A DNA stretch of 64,000 nt from Nitrospirota bacterium (GTDB taxonomy: Bacteria; Nitrospirota; Thermodesulfovibrionia; Thermodesulfovibrionales; UBA9159). This document shows, piece after piece, positions 56,439 to 64,000 of this stretch. The stretch's first letter is position 1. Each line of letters opens with the position of its first letter. The notes beneath the pieces are model-generated. The model was not told where the DNA came from, searched no databases, and saw only the letters and a list, made by a program, of their open reading frames with translations. The position numbers were made by a program, and so were the translations under genes. The stretch lies in NCBI GenBank assembly GCA_021790195.1, contig JAJYIF010000001.1:124001-188000 (forward strand). Reading direction: 5' to 3'.

Positions 56439-56837
56439 GGCGCTTCCTTAAGAGCAAGCCATATGCCAGGAAGGGCCGATACAAAAAGTTTAATAAGAAC
56501 GGGATGTTACAGAACGATGGAGCTTTTCAAGACATGCATAAACGGTTAAATTACCAGGTAGGGTTGGTGAGTTTACCAGGCGGAAAAGTAATCTCCGGCT
56601 ACAATAAAAATGATCCCGGGAACTACGCGGCGGGAAGAATAACGGCTCCGCGTGATAAACCTTTTTTTCGTGCTCGCAAATCTTCACCCCGTAAACCTGC
56701 CGACTGAAAAGGTGAAAATCCTTTTCTTAGTGGGTAATTTCGCTGACTCTCGTCATATGGCCCATGCGTCGGCATCCTTAACTCCTTGAAAATATGTCTT
56801 TTCCCCGTGGTATGCTATTTGCTTGGTGATGTCCCGG
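56439..56837. other. Divergent intergenic region with sigma-54-like site
   Basis: About 400 bases between the NHL gene (minus) and the CheY-like gene (plus). It holds the sigma-54-like site at 56453-56469, a six-pair stem ACGCGG/CCGCGT (56625-56630 with 56648-56653) followed eight bases later by seven T, and a weak plus-strand promoter (TTGAAA near 56786, TATGCT 56811-56816). No convincing gene. Confidence 0.55.
56453..56469 (-). promoter_or_regulatory. Sigma-54-like -24/-12 element before NHL-omcS
   Basis: On the minus strand CTGGCATATGGCTTGCT matches the consensus YTGGCACGRNNNTTGCW at GG and GC with the exact spacing; three variable positions differ. The predicted start is near 56442, four bases before the NHL ATG, which would cut off the AAGGAAG ribosome binding site, so a chance match is possible. 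An NtrC-family activator is encoded nearby. Confidence 0.5.
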
Positions 56838-57221
56838 ATGAAGAAGATATTGATCGTCGATGATGAGGAGTTGATTCTCTGGGGCCTGTCCAAGACAATC
56901 AAAAATCTCGGCAATGTCGACAAAGAGATAAAGACAGTCAATAACGGTAAAGACGCTGTCGCTGAGATCGATACCTGCATGTACGACCTCTGTTTTCTTG
57001 ATATCCACATACCCGAAGGCGACGGGATAGACCTTATGAGGAGAATAAAGAAGGTCTCTCCGCGCACGAAGATAGTGATGATGACCTCGTACGATTTAGA
57101 CGATATCACAAGGAAGGAGATCCAGGAGAACGCCTATCACTTTGTCCCCAAACCCTTCAACCTGCCACAGGTGAGGGAGATAGTCGAAAGCGCCTTAAGC
57201 GTAAATAATTCCGTCCGCTAA
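56838..57221 (+). CDS. CheY-like single-domain response regulator
   Basis: About 127 residues from ATG 56838 (ATG 56829 is also possible). KKILIVDDEELILWGLSKTI and CFLDIHIPEGDGIDLMRRIK provide the acidic pocket and phospho-acceptor Asp; MMTSYDLDD has the switch Thr/Ser, and the Lys of VPKPFN is conserved. No output domain is present. It is convergent with the NtrC-family gene, whose stop lies seven bases away, and may be a phosphorelay partner of the haem kinase. Confidence 0.9.
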   Translation: MKKILIVDDEELILWGLSKTIKNLGNVDKEIKTVNNGKDAVAEIDTCMYDLCFLDIHIPEGDGIDLMRRIKKVSPRTKIVMMTSYDLDDITRKEIQENAYHFVPKPFNLPQVREIVESALSVNNSVR

Positions 57222-57228
57222 GAAAGTT

Positions 57229-58617
57229 TTATTCAAGCCCGAACTTCTTGATCTGGTACCTGAAAGAGTCATAACTGATATTCAATAACTTGGCCGCGAG
57301 TGTTTTATTGTTCTTTGCCCTTTCGAGGGCCTGCATTATGAGGTCTTTTTCGAGATCGTCCAGGGAAATGCCGTTCTCCGGAAGAATGAATCTCCCTTCG
57401 AATTTCCCACCCGGAATGAGTCCCGGCGTGACTACCTCCCTCGGCAGGTGCTCAGCCATCACGGTTGTTGCGCTTTCGAGCACAACGATCCTTTCCACCA
57501 CATTCCTGAGTTCTCTCACATTTCCGGGCCACTTGTAGGAGATCATAAGCTTTTCAGCTTCAGGGGAAAGGTCTCTTATCGTTCTGTTCCCATACTTTTC
57601 GGCAAACCTGTTGAGATAATATTTCGAGATTGCCGGAATGTCGTCTCTCCGTTCCCGCAGGGGAGGGATGAATAGCGAGAAGACATTCAGACGGTAGAAG
57701 AGGTCCGTCCTGAACTCGCCCTTTTCCACAGCCTCGGAGATGTCCTTGTTCGTAGTGGCGATTACCGTAACGTCCACAGGGATCTCCTTCTGACCGCCGA
57801 TCCGTCGTATCGTCCTCTCCTCAAGGACGCGCAGCAGCTTGCTTTGAAGGCTGAGCTTCATGTCGCCTATTTCGTCGAGGAGTATTGTCCCTCCGTTTGC
57901 GAGCTCGAACATGCCTTTCTTTTCGGTCCTCGCATCGGTGAAGGCGCCTTTTTCAAAGCCGAAGAGCTCGCTCTCGAGAAGGTTTTCAGGAAGGGCCGTG
58001 CAGTTGATCGCGATGAAAGGCGTGCAGCCCTTGCCGGGATCGCAGTTGATAATGCCGTGTATATAACGCGCGACCAGCTCCTTGCCTGTGCCGCTTTCAC
58101 CCGTGATGAGGATCATGGAGACACCTGAACGGGCCATCTTCTCAGCCTTCTTCTTGAGCTCATTTATGGCTTCCGATTCCCCGACTATCTCTTTTTCGAA
58201 GGCGTCCGAGTAGAACTTTCTGAGGTAGTTGACCTCCTGCTTCAGGCTCCCTTTCTCAATGATATTCTTTACGACAATCTTCACCTCATCTATATTGAAG
58301 GGCTTGGTCAGATAATCGGCGGCCCCGAGCTTCATGCATTTGATGGCGGTCTCAACGTGGTCGTTCGCCGTCAGCATGACAACCTCCGTATCGATCCTGC
58401 TCCTCTTTATCTCTTCGAGTATCTCGATGCCGCTCGTGCCGGGAAGGTTCATATCGAGCAATACAACGTCCGGAGGCCACGATCCGACCTTGTCCGCAAC
58501 AGCGATGAAAGACTGAGATTCCGAGCCGACCTCATAGCCTTCGCCCTTCAGTGCCCTCGAGAGCATCGCCACAATAAGTTCGTCATCATCGATGAGAAAG
58601 ACCTTCCCCTTCTTCAT
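57229..58617 (-). CDS. NtrC-family sigma-54-dependent response regulator
   Basis: 462 residues. Receiver domain 1-120 with phospho-acceptor Asp55 and Lys105; AAA+ domain about 145-380 with Walker A GESGTGKE (173-180) and Walker B GGTILLDEIGD; C-terminal helix-turn-helix (about 425-462, KNNKTLAAKLLNISYDSFRY). The sigma-54 contact loop reads GAFTDA (225-230) rather than GAFTGA; a D at that position is seen in other members. Its start overlaps the kinase stop by four bases, giving a clear two-component pair. It is the obvious candidate activator for the sigma-54-like site upstream of NHL-omcS. Confidence 0.95.
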   Translation of the reverse strand: MKKGKVFLIDDDELIVAMLSRALKGEGYEVGSESQSFIAVADKVGSWPPDVVLLDMNLPGTSGIEILEEIKRSRIDTEVVMLTANDHVETAIKCMKLGAADYLTKPFNIDEVKIVVKNIIEKGSLKQEVNYLRKFYSDAFEKEIVGESEAINELKKKAEKMARSGVSMILITGESGTGKELVARYIHGIINCDPGKGCTPFIAINCTALPENLLESELFGFEKGAFTDARTEKKGMFELANGGTILLDEIGDMKLSLQSKLLRVLEERTIRRIGGQKEIPVDVTVIATTNKDISEAVEKGEFRTDLFYRLNVFSLFIPPLRERRDDIPAISKYYLNRFAEKYGNRTIRDLSPEAEKLMISYKWPGNVRELRNVVERIVVLESATTVMAEHLPREVVTPGLIPGGKFEGRFILPENGISLDDLEKDLIMQALERAKNNKTLAAKLLNISYDSFRYQIKKFGLE

Positions 58618-60449
58618 GCCTGCCTCGCCTCCCGGGCCTGACTCAGCGGGATGCTGAGCTCGAAGGTCGCCCCTTTGCCCTCGTTGTTGTACACTTTTAT
58701 GGTCCCGCCGTGCTGCTCGACAAGACGCTTGGTGATCGCCAGGCCGAGACCGGTCCCCTTGGGTTTAGTAGTGAAGAATGGCTGGAAGATCTTGTCTATC
58801 TCCTTCTGCTCGATCCCCTTCCCGGTATCGGAGATATTTATGCGGATCACCCGGCCGGGTTCGTCGTAAGACGTCTGCGCCATCAGTGTCCCGCCCTCCG
58901 CCATGGAATCGCCTGCATTAAGCAGAATATTCATAAAGACCTGCTGCAGCTGTTGGGGGTCGGCCATCAGCTCGGGGAGGTGTTCGTCAAAGTTTCTTAC
59001 GATGGCGACGGGCCTCGACTTGGATGACAAGGAGGTATTCTGGAACGAAAAAGCAAGGGCGGTATTAAGGACTTTATTAATGTTCACAGATGTGAACTGG
59101 GGCCTCGGGGGCCTTGCGAAATTGAGGAGGTCCTTCAGAAGGGACTCTATTCTCTTTATCTCTCCGACCACCTTCATCAGGATCTTCCTGTCCTCTTCCG
59201 GCACAGCGGCCTCCTCGGATAGCACCTCCATCGAGGCCTTGATGCCTGTCAGGGGGTTCTTGATTTCGTGGGCTAATCCCGCTGCCAGCTCCCCGACCAC
59301 CCTCATCTGCTCCACCCTCTGCAGCGCCTCCTCGGCCTCCTTGCGCTCGGAGATGTCGCGGTCAAAGGCCAGCACATACTTGTGATCGCTCAATTCGAGT
59401 AGTCCCGCGCTGATCTCCACCGGGAAAACAATGCCGTCTTTCTTCCTGTGGAGTATCTCTGTATGTATCCACTCCCCTTTCAACATGCGCTCCACCCGCT
59501 GCGGCGCCCTCTCAGCTGCCTCAGGGCTATCGAGATCGGTGATCTTGAGACCGAGCAGCTCTCCCACGGTGTAGCCGTGCATCCTTGCCGCGGCCTGGTT
59601 CGCCGCCACGATCCGCAGCCTGTTTTCTCCCTCCGCGTCGATAATAAAGATCGCGTCTCCCGCCCTTTCAAAGAGGGCGCGATACCGTTTCTCGCTTTCT
59701 TCTATCTTGTACATCTGCTCCTTGAGGGAACCGGCCATTTCGTTGAAGGACTCGGCCACCTCACCGAACTCATCTTTCAGCGCCGCGACCCGGAAATCCA
59801 GATCGCCGCCCTTTAGCCTCCTTGTGGCGTTAAGAAGTGCGCCCACCGGTTTCGTGAAACCTCTTATGAAGATAAAACCCAACCCCGCGGCAAGAAACGG
59901 CCCCGATGCAACGAGGACAAAGAGTATGATTTTCGTATGGGCGATCTGGTCGAGGGCGGATTCGGTCTTCCCGGTAAGCTTATTCGTCGTTATGGCTATC
60001 ATTGTGTCGATCTGCCTGATCAAATCCTCTCCGGTCTTGAAAGCGGCGTCCTCCTCGCCCTCCAGTCTTACCTCGTTCGCCCTTATGGTCAGCACCCTGC
60101 TCAACGCCTCTTTGTACTCGCCTATATGGCTTTTCAGATCCCTGAGCCTTTGCAAAACCGTAGGCGTGTGATGGCAGTCAAAACACACGTCCACCGCTCC
60201 TTCCATATTCGTCACATCCGTTACGATTGTGTCGACCCCCCTCGCGTAGCGCGTGCCCTTGAGGCCAAGGTCGGACTGGACCCTCTTGATCCGTATGAGC
60301 AGGTGCTCCCTCAGTATCTCGACCTGATGGAGCTTTATGAGGTTGTCAAGCTCCGAGGTTGTCTTCTGGATGGTAATAATAATGTAGATGCCCGCCGCAA
60401 GAGACAGCAGAGAGGAAATGCCGAGGATCCATATTACCTTCTTCTTCAT
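58614..60449 (-). CDS. Sensor histidine kinase with periplasmic c-type haem site
   Basis: 611 residues. Membrane segments at about 7-27 and 174-197 enclose a helical periplasmic domain with one CFDCHH motif (Cys89-His93), a c-type haem site as in redox sensors of Geobacter. A HAMP domain (about 195-245), PAS domain (253-365), HisKA with GLAHEIKNPL (His394) and a HATPase domain (ISDTGKGIEQKEI, GTGLGLAITKRLVEQHGG) follow. It probably senses periplasmic redox state. It starts in the TAATG overlap with the PhnD-like gene. Confidence 0.94.
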   Translation of the reverse strand: MKKKVIWILGISSLLSLAAGIYIIITIQKTTSELDNLIKLHQVEILREHLLIRIKRVQSDLGLKGTRYARGVDTIVTDVTNMEGAVDVCFDCHHTPTVLQRLRDLKSHIGEYKEALSRVLTIRANEVRLEGEEDAAFKTGEDLIRQIDTMIAITTNKLTGKTESALDQIAHTKIILFVLVASGPFLAAGLGFIFIRGFTKPVGALLNATRRLKGGDLDFRVAALKDEFGEVAESFNEMAGSLKEQMYKIEESEKRYRALFERAGDAIFIIDAEGENRLRIVAANQAAARMHGYTVGELLGLKITDLDSPEAAERAPQRVERMLKGEWIHTEILHRKKDGIVFPVEISAGLLELSDHKYVLAFDRDISERKEAEEALQRVEQMRVVGELAAGLAHEIKNPLTGIKASMEVLSEEAAVPEEDRKILMKVVGEIKRIESLLKDLLNFARPPRPQFTSVNINKVLNTALAFSFQNTSLSSKSRPVAIVRNFDEHLPELMADPQQLQQVFMNILLNAGDSMAEGGTLMAQTSYDEPGRVIRINISDTGKGIEQKEIDKIFQPFFTTKPKGTGLGLAITKRLVEQHGGTIKVYNNEGKGATFELSIPLSQAREARQA

Positions 60450-61357
60450 TACTCATTCATATAGTCATATGTGGAAAGATTGATGCCGGCTTCCCTTGCA
60501 TAATCGGCCACTGACTTATAATCCCTATCCGTTGTTTCAATAAACCTGCGCGCGCCAAAGGCCGCCAATATCTTGGCGCCTTCAGGGTCATTCTGCATCG
60601 ACAAGAGCGCATCTTTCAGTTCTTCCTTAAGCGTCTTGTCAAGGTCCTTCCTGACGGCCAGACCGTTTTCGGGGACATCAGGGGATCTTTCAAGGACAAC
60701 AAGATCCCTATTTATCCTGGGGTCTTCCTTCGCAAGTCTTTCGTAGACCGTATTCTTTGCCGCGCCCACATCGGCCTTCTTGTTGAGAACGTCGTATATT
60801 GCGTCTTCATGGGTCCCGGTAAAGTAGGCCTCCTTCAGATACGCCTTATAATTCCTAATACCGTGTTTGCAAAAATATTCTATGGGAAGCAGATATCCCG
60901 CGGTAGTGGCCTTGTCCACGAAAGCAAACCTTTTCCCCTTCATGTCCTCCGCCGTTCTGATGCCGCTGTCCTTCCTGACAAAGATCAACCCGTGATACGT
61001 CGATGTTCCGTCGATGCTTTTGGGCCTTGCAAGGACCTCGACTCCGAGCTTTGCGTGGGCGAGGGTATAAGTGAAACTTCCGAAAAAGGCCCCGTCCATG
61101 CCGCTCGAGACAAAATTATCAATGATATTGCCGTAGCTGGGAAGGACCTTCAATACTATCTTCATTCCGATCTTCCCTGAAAGATAGTCGGCAATGGGCT
61201 TATATCTGTCAAGCTGGTCGAATATGTGCTCTTCAGGAATAAGTCCGATGACGAGCTTCTTCTCTTCGACCGTTTTTTGCGGGACCGGCGTTTCTTTCCT
61301 GCTGCAGGCTGCTGTGAGTGCCAGACAAACGAAAACTGCTGCAAATATTCTAAACAT
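60449..61357 (-). CDS. PhnD-like periplasmic binding lipoprotein (sensor component)
   Basis: 302 residues. Signal peptide ends in LALTAAC (lipobox). VIGLIPEEHIFDQLDRYKPI, FFGSFTYTLAHAKLGVEVLA and GTSTYHGLIFVRKDSGI match the PhnD (phosphonate/phosphate/thiamine-like) binding family. No ABC permease or ATPase gene lies nearby; instead the kinase and NtrC genes follow with overlaps of one and four bases. It is therefore probably a ligand-binding part of the sensing system rather than of a transporter. The ligand is unknown. Confidence 0.9.
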   Translation of the reverse strand: MFRIFAAVFVCLALTAACSRKETPVPQKTVEEKKLVIGLIPEEHIFDQLDRYKPIADYLSGKIGMKIVLKVLPSYGNIIDNFVSSGMDGAFFGSFTYTLAHAKLGVEVLARPKSIDGTSTYHGLIFVRKDSGIRTAEDMKGKRFAFVDKATTAGYLLPIEYFCKHGIRNYKAYLKEAYFTGTHEDAIYDVLNKKADVGAAKNTVYERLAKEDPRINRDLVVLERSPDVPENGLAVRKDLDKTLKEELKDALLSMQNDPEGAKILAAFGARRFIETTDRDYKSVADYAREAGINLSTYDYMNE

Positions 61358-61365
61358 CTATATTA

Positions 61366-61395
61366 ATTCTAATTAGATTCGCGGGCTTATTTCAA
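61366..61395 (-). promoter_or_regulatory. Probable sigma-70 promoter of the PhnD-kinase-NtrC operon
   Basis: On the minus strand TTGAAA (61390-61395) and TAGAAT (61366-61371) are 18 bases apart. The predicted start is about two bases before the ATG at 61357, so the mRNA would be leaderless. Confidence 0.5.
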
Positions 61396-61436
61396 GGGCC
61401 GCCGAAAGGACAAATGTTCTGCTAAATGTTTGCCTT

Positions 61437-61467
61437 GCTTTGCGTTCTTGGCGTTCTTTGCGCGAGA
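61437..61467. repeat. Short-period degenerate repeat (TTTGCGTTC type)
   Basis: Words TTTGCGTTC, TTGGCGTTC and TTTGCGCGA follow one another on the plus strand, between the PhnD-like gene and tRNA-Val. The tract resembles those at 277-304 and 33576-33606 in character but with a different word. Confidence 0.45.
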
Positions 61468-61487
61468 CTGCTTTATATGGGATAAAA

Positions 61488-61562
61488 TGGTAGGCGATGC
61501 TGGGATTGAACCAGCGACCTCTCCCGTGTGAAGGGAGCGCTCTCCCACTGAGCTAATCGCCC
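61488..61562 (-). tRNA. tRNA-Val (anticodon CAC)
   Basis: 75 bases with the 3' CCA encoded (61488-61490). The acceptor stem GGGCGAT pairs with ATCGCCT (one G-U pair); D arm GCTC/GAGC, anticodon stem CTCCC/GGGAG with loop TTCACAC giving anticodon CAC, and T arm GCTGG/CCAGC with TTCAATC complete the cloverleaf. It reads GTG codons. Confidence 0.96.
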
Positions 61563-61589
61563 GACCCGTAAATTATAAACCAACGAAAA

Positions 61590-61745
61590 GGTGAAGGTAA
61601 AGACAGGTTAGGGTTGAGATTGGGGTTAAGGAAATATGAAGATGATAAACCAACTCGGTCTTTGTCTCATCCTTCGCCTTCGCCTTTACCTCAACCTGCT
61701 TTTTCTATTTTCTAAACCTTGACCTTAGTCTTAACCTTGATTTAG
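61590..61745. repeat. Degenerate 6-bp period repeat with inverted halves
   Basis: The left half contains GGTGAAGGTAA and GGTTAGGGTTGA-like words, the right half CCTTCGCCTTCGCCTTTACC and AACCTTGACCTTAGTC-like words. The halves are loosely complementary and could form a long imperfect hairpin. It fills the space between tRNA-Val and the UDP-glucose dehydrogenase stop. Confidence 0.6.
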
Positions 61746-61759
61746 TCTCGTCCCGTCTC

Positions 61760-63061
61760 TTACGGTCTTCCGACACAATAATACTTGAAACCGAGTTTCT
61801 TCATCTTCTCCGGTTCGTATATATTCCTGAAATCAAAAAAGAACCCCTGTCTCATAATCCCTTTTATCTTCTCGATGTCAAGGTTCCTGAACTGGTTCCA
61901 TTCAGTCACGATGACGAGGGCATCTGCGCCCCTTGCGGCCTCGTAAGGGTCTTTGCAATAAGCGACCTCCGGGAACAGCATCCTGGCCCCTTCCATGGCC
62001 GCAGGGTCGTAAGCTCTGAGCTTTGCCTTTGCCTCTGAAAGTCTTTGAATCAGAGAAAGGGAAGGCGCCTCCCTCAGGTCGTCCGTATTGGGCTTAAAGG
62101 ACAGCCCGAGGACGGCCAAGGTCTTACCCTTGAGATCTCCCATCGCAAGGCTTATCTTCTCAAATACTATGTCCCGCTGCTTCTCATTGGCGGATATGGC
62201 CGCCTTAAGGATTCCCATCTCGACTCCCCGCTCCTCGGCGAGCTTGAGAAGGGCCCTCGTGTCCTTCGGAAAACAGGAACCCCCGAAACCCGGACCGGCA
62301 TGGAGGAACTTGGAGCCTATCCTCTGGTCGAGCCCCATGCCTTTTGCAACGACATTTACATCGGCGCCCACCTTTTCACACAGGTTTGCGACTTCGTTGA
62401 TGAAAGATATCTTTGTAGCGAGGAAGGAGTTTGCGACATATTTTATGAGCTCGGCGGTCTCCACGTCCGTTATCACAAAAGGGGTCTCGATAAGATAGAG
62501 AGGCTTATACAGGTCTTTCATTATGGCCACTGCCTGCTGGCTCTTCGTGCCGATCACGACCCTGTTGGGCCTCATAAAATCTTCTATGGCAGCGCCTTCT
62601 CTGAGAAACTCCGGATTAGAGACCACGTCAAAACTGCTTCGCTCCTTCAGGTTCTTCGATATTATCTCTGATATCCTCTTTCCGGTCCCAACGGGGACAG
62701 TGCTTTTAGTGACGACCACTTTATAGCCGTCCATGTGGCGGGCTATCTCCCGCGCGACCTCATCGATGTATCTCAGGTCTGCAGAACCGTCTCCCCTTGG
62801 CGGAGTGCCCACTGCTATGAAAACCACGAGGGAATCCGAAACCGCCTCTTCTATCCTTGTCGTAAACCTGAGCCGGCCCTGCTTCACGTTCCTCTGGACA
62901 AGGTCATCGAGCCCCGGCTCATAAAATGGAACGACGCCCTTCTTCAGAGATTTGACCTTCTTTTCGTCCTTATCGACGCAGGTGACAAAAACCCCGAATT
63001 CGGCAAAACAGGCGCCGGTTACCAGGCCTACATATCCAGTCCCAATTATCCCTATGTGCAT
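61760..63061 (-). CDS. ugd: UDP-glucose 6-dehydrogenase
   Basis: 433 residues. N-terminal NAD-binding motif GTGYVGLVTGACFAEFG, the central GKRISEIISKNLKERSSFDV and VSNPEFLREGAAIEDFMRP motifs, and the catalytic cysteine in GFGGSCFPKDTRAL are all present, followed by the C-terminal UDP-binding domain (SFKPNTDDLREAPS). It oxidises UDP-glucose twice to UDP-glucuronate for exopolysaccharide or capsule. It is divergent from the glycosyltransferase-like gene at the window end, in keeping with a polysaccharide locus beyond the edge. Confidence 0.96.
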   Translation of the reverse strand: MHIGIIGTGYVGLVTGACFAEFGVFVTCVDKDEKKVKSLKKGVVPFYEPGLDDLVQRNVKQGRLRFTTRIEEAVSDSLVVFIAVGTPPRGDGSADLRYIDEVAREIARHMDGYKVVVTKSTVPVGTGKRISEIISKNLKERSSFDVVSNPEFLREGAAIEDFMRPNRVVIGTKSQQAVAIMKDLYKPLYLIETPFVITDVETAELIKYVANSFLATKISFINEVANLCEKVGADVNVVAKGMGLDQRIGSKFLHAGPGFGGSCFPKDTRALLKLAEERGVEMGILKAAISANEKQRDIVFEKISLAMGDLKGKTLAVLGLSFKPNTDDLREAPSLSLIQRLSEAKAKLRAYDPAAMEGARMLFPEVAYCKDPYEAARGADALVIVTEWNQFRNLDIEKIKGIMRQGFFFDFRNIYEPEKMKKLGFKYYCVGRP

Positions 63062-63268
63062 ATCCTATCCATCTATAACCCGCCTCAATAGTTTTTTATT
63101 ATGGCAAAAAAAGACCCCAAAGTAAACGCCTGTCATATTTCACACATTTCGAGCTCACCGGTTGGTTAACTTAAGGCCGGGGCAGGGCAAACCAGAATCA
63201 TATTGAAAGCGTGAAATCTTTGTGTCAAAATGTCGGCATGTTTTTGATGATGTTACCTGCGCGCCTTC

Positions 63269-64000
63269 ATGCATAACACTGAAGGCGCCGGCGGAAAAGT
63301 GCGACAAAAGATAGCGATAAGCGCCCTCGGCGACTGGAGTGCGCCGAGGGCTGAATTCATATCCTCGGTCCTCGCCTCGCAGATAACAGAAGCCTTCGAT
63401 CTCCTGCTGGTTGTGAGTGCCGATTGTGAACTTCCGGATATAGTCGCCGCATCGGGAGCAAAGATGCACAGATTGTCCGTAAAAGGCGGCGCTTTGCCTT
63501 TTCCGGATCTCATTACGGCCATAAAAGAGATCAGCGACATTTATCGGGAGTTCCCCTTTAACGTAGTTAACACAACCGGCGCGGAGGACCAAAGACTTTT
63601 TTGTTGCTGGTATCTGCTGCACAGGAGGCCTTTTCTGATCATCCGTACGTGGTTCGGCCCGGAGCTCATTTCCGATACGCCCTTCAACAGAATCATATTC
63701 AACCGACTGACCTCCGTAAACTTGTTCTTTAATCGGGACTCGGAAGATCTTATGCGCGATAAGCGTCCTTATGGCGCTCTGTTCCTGCATAACCCCTGCG
63801 TCCTCAACGATGCTTTCACGCTTTCACCTGTCGGTGCAGGTCTCCTTGAACACTGTTACCTCTCTTTGACTGCGCCTTCACGCCGTCACCCCGTCAGCGG
63901 AACAAAGACAGACTGGTCGGGCATCGAGGTCACCTACATTACCCATTTCTATCTGAACCAGGGGTCGCCAGACGCTCTCATGCGGCTGCTCCGGCGTTAT
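63269..64000 (+). CDS. Probable glycosyltransferase (GT4-like), 3' end beyond window
   Basis: The frame is open from ATG 63269 to the window edge, 244 residues, preceded by an in-frame stop at 63248. No clear ribosome binding site is seen. The N-terminal GGKVRQKIAISALGDW and a following pattern of short alternating hydrophobic strands (EAFDLLLVVSA, RPFLIIRTWFG) resemble the first half of GT-B glycosyltransferases that build polysaccharides; the family is not certain. Within the frame at 63811-63898 lies a degenerate repeat that is translated (DAFTLSPVGAG, APSRRHPVSG). Next to ugd, a polysaccharide role is likely. Confidence 0.55.
   Translation, partial: MHNTEGAGGKVRQKIAISALGDWSAPRAEFISSVLASQITEAFDLLLVVSADCELPDIVAASGAKMHRLSVKGGALPFPDLITAIKEISDIYREFPFNVVNTTGAEDQRLFCCWYLLHRRPFLIIRTWFGPELISDTPFNRIIFNRLTSVNLFFNRDSEDLMRDKRPYGALFLHNPCVLNDAFTLSPVGAGLLEHCYLSLTAPSRRHPVSGTKTDWSGIEVTYITHFYLNQGSPDALMRLLRRY
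63811..63898. repeat. Degenerate CTTTCACGC-type repeat inside a coding region
   Basis: TGCTTTCACG, CTTTCACCTG, GCGCCTTCACG and CCGTCACCCCGTC words follow each other with a period near eight. It lies in the reading frame of the partial glycosyltransferase without breaking it. Confidence 0.45.

Noticed and set aside
63155-63790. 211-codon minus-strand frame at the right end
   Set aside because: It opposes the longer plus-strand frame running off the window, which looks more protein-like and fits the polysaccharide context.

Overview
The window comes from the chromosome of an anaerobic, respiratory, Gram-negative bacterium rich in c-type cytochromes. Six proteins carry CxxCH haem motifs, three of them with 16, 26 and about 31 canonical sites. 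Together with outer-membrane lipoproteins, RND pumps, a sigma-54 type regulator and a P-type proton ATPase, this points to an iron- or metal-reducing lineage such as Nitrospirota or Desulfobacterota/Geobacterales. The lineage is an inference from gene content; no rRNA or other marker gene is present.

Layout. 1-380: start of a secreted protein running off the left edge. 480-7352: a 2290-residue multihaem cytochrome. 7704-8936: a DUF1634 and TauE/SafE pair. 9085-12219: SppA-like peptidase, lipoprotein, MlaC-like protein and CPBP protease. 12391-18156: a complete HAE-type RND efflux operon. 18337-19045: a REP-associated transposase (RAYT) with REP palindromes inside and behind it. 19139-28687: a complete type I-E CRISPR-Cas system (cas3, cse1, cse2, cas7, cas5, cas6, a Bro-N gene, cas1, cas2, then 7 repeats and 6 spacers), followed by a DinJ-YafQ toxin-antitoxin pair. 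29396-35032: a CusCBA/CzcCBA-like metal RND operon (minus strand). 35089-38370: two Do/HtrA proteases flanking a monohaem cytochrome. 38582-42221: SHOCT protein, universal stress protein and P3A H+-ATPase.

42427-56438 is the most notable region: an OmcS-type cytochrome nanowire locus on the minus strand. In transcription order it encodes an NHL propeller, a hexahaem protein strongly resembling Geobacter OmcS, a rho-independent terminator, a YncE-like propeller lipoprotein, a large outer-membrane beta-barrel, two CsgG-like lipoproteins, a parvulin-type prolyl isomerase, a 26-haem and a 16-haem cytochrome and a second NHL propeller. The set could supply a filament subunit, its folding helper, export or anchoring parts and a trans-envelope electron path.

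56838-61357 adds regulators beside that locus: a CheY-like protein, and an operon of a PhnD-like binding lipoprotein, a histidine kinase with a periplasmic CxxCH haem site and an NtrC-family regulator. A sigma-54-like -24/-12 site lies just before the NHL-omcS genes. The window ends with tRNA-Val(CAC), UDP-glucose dehydrogenase and the start of a probable glycosyltransferase. Short-period degenerate repeats occur at several gene borders.
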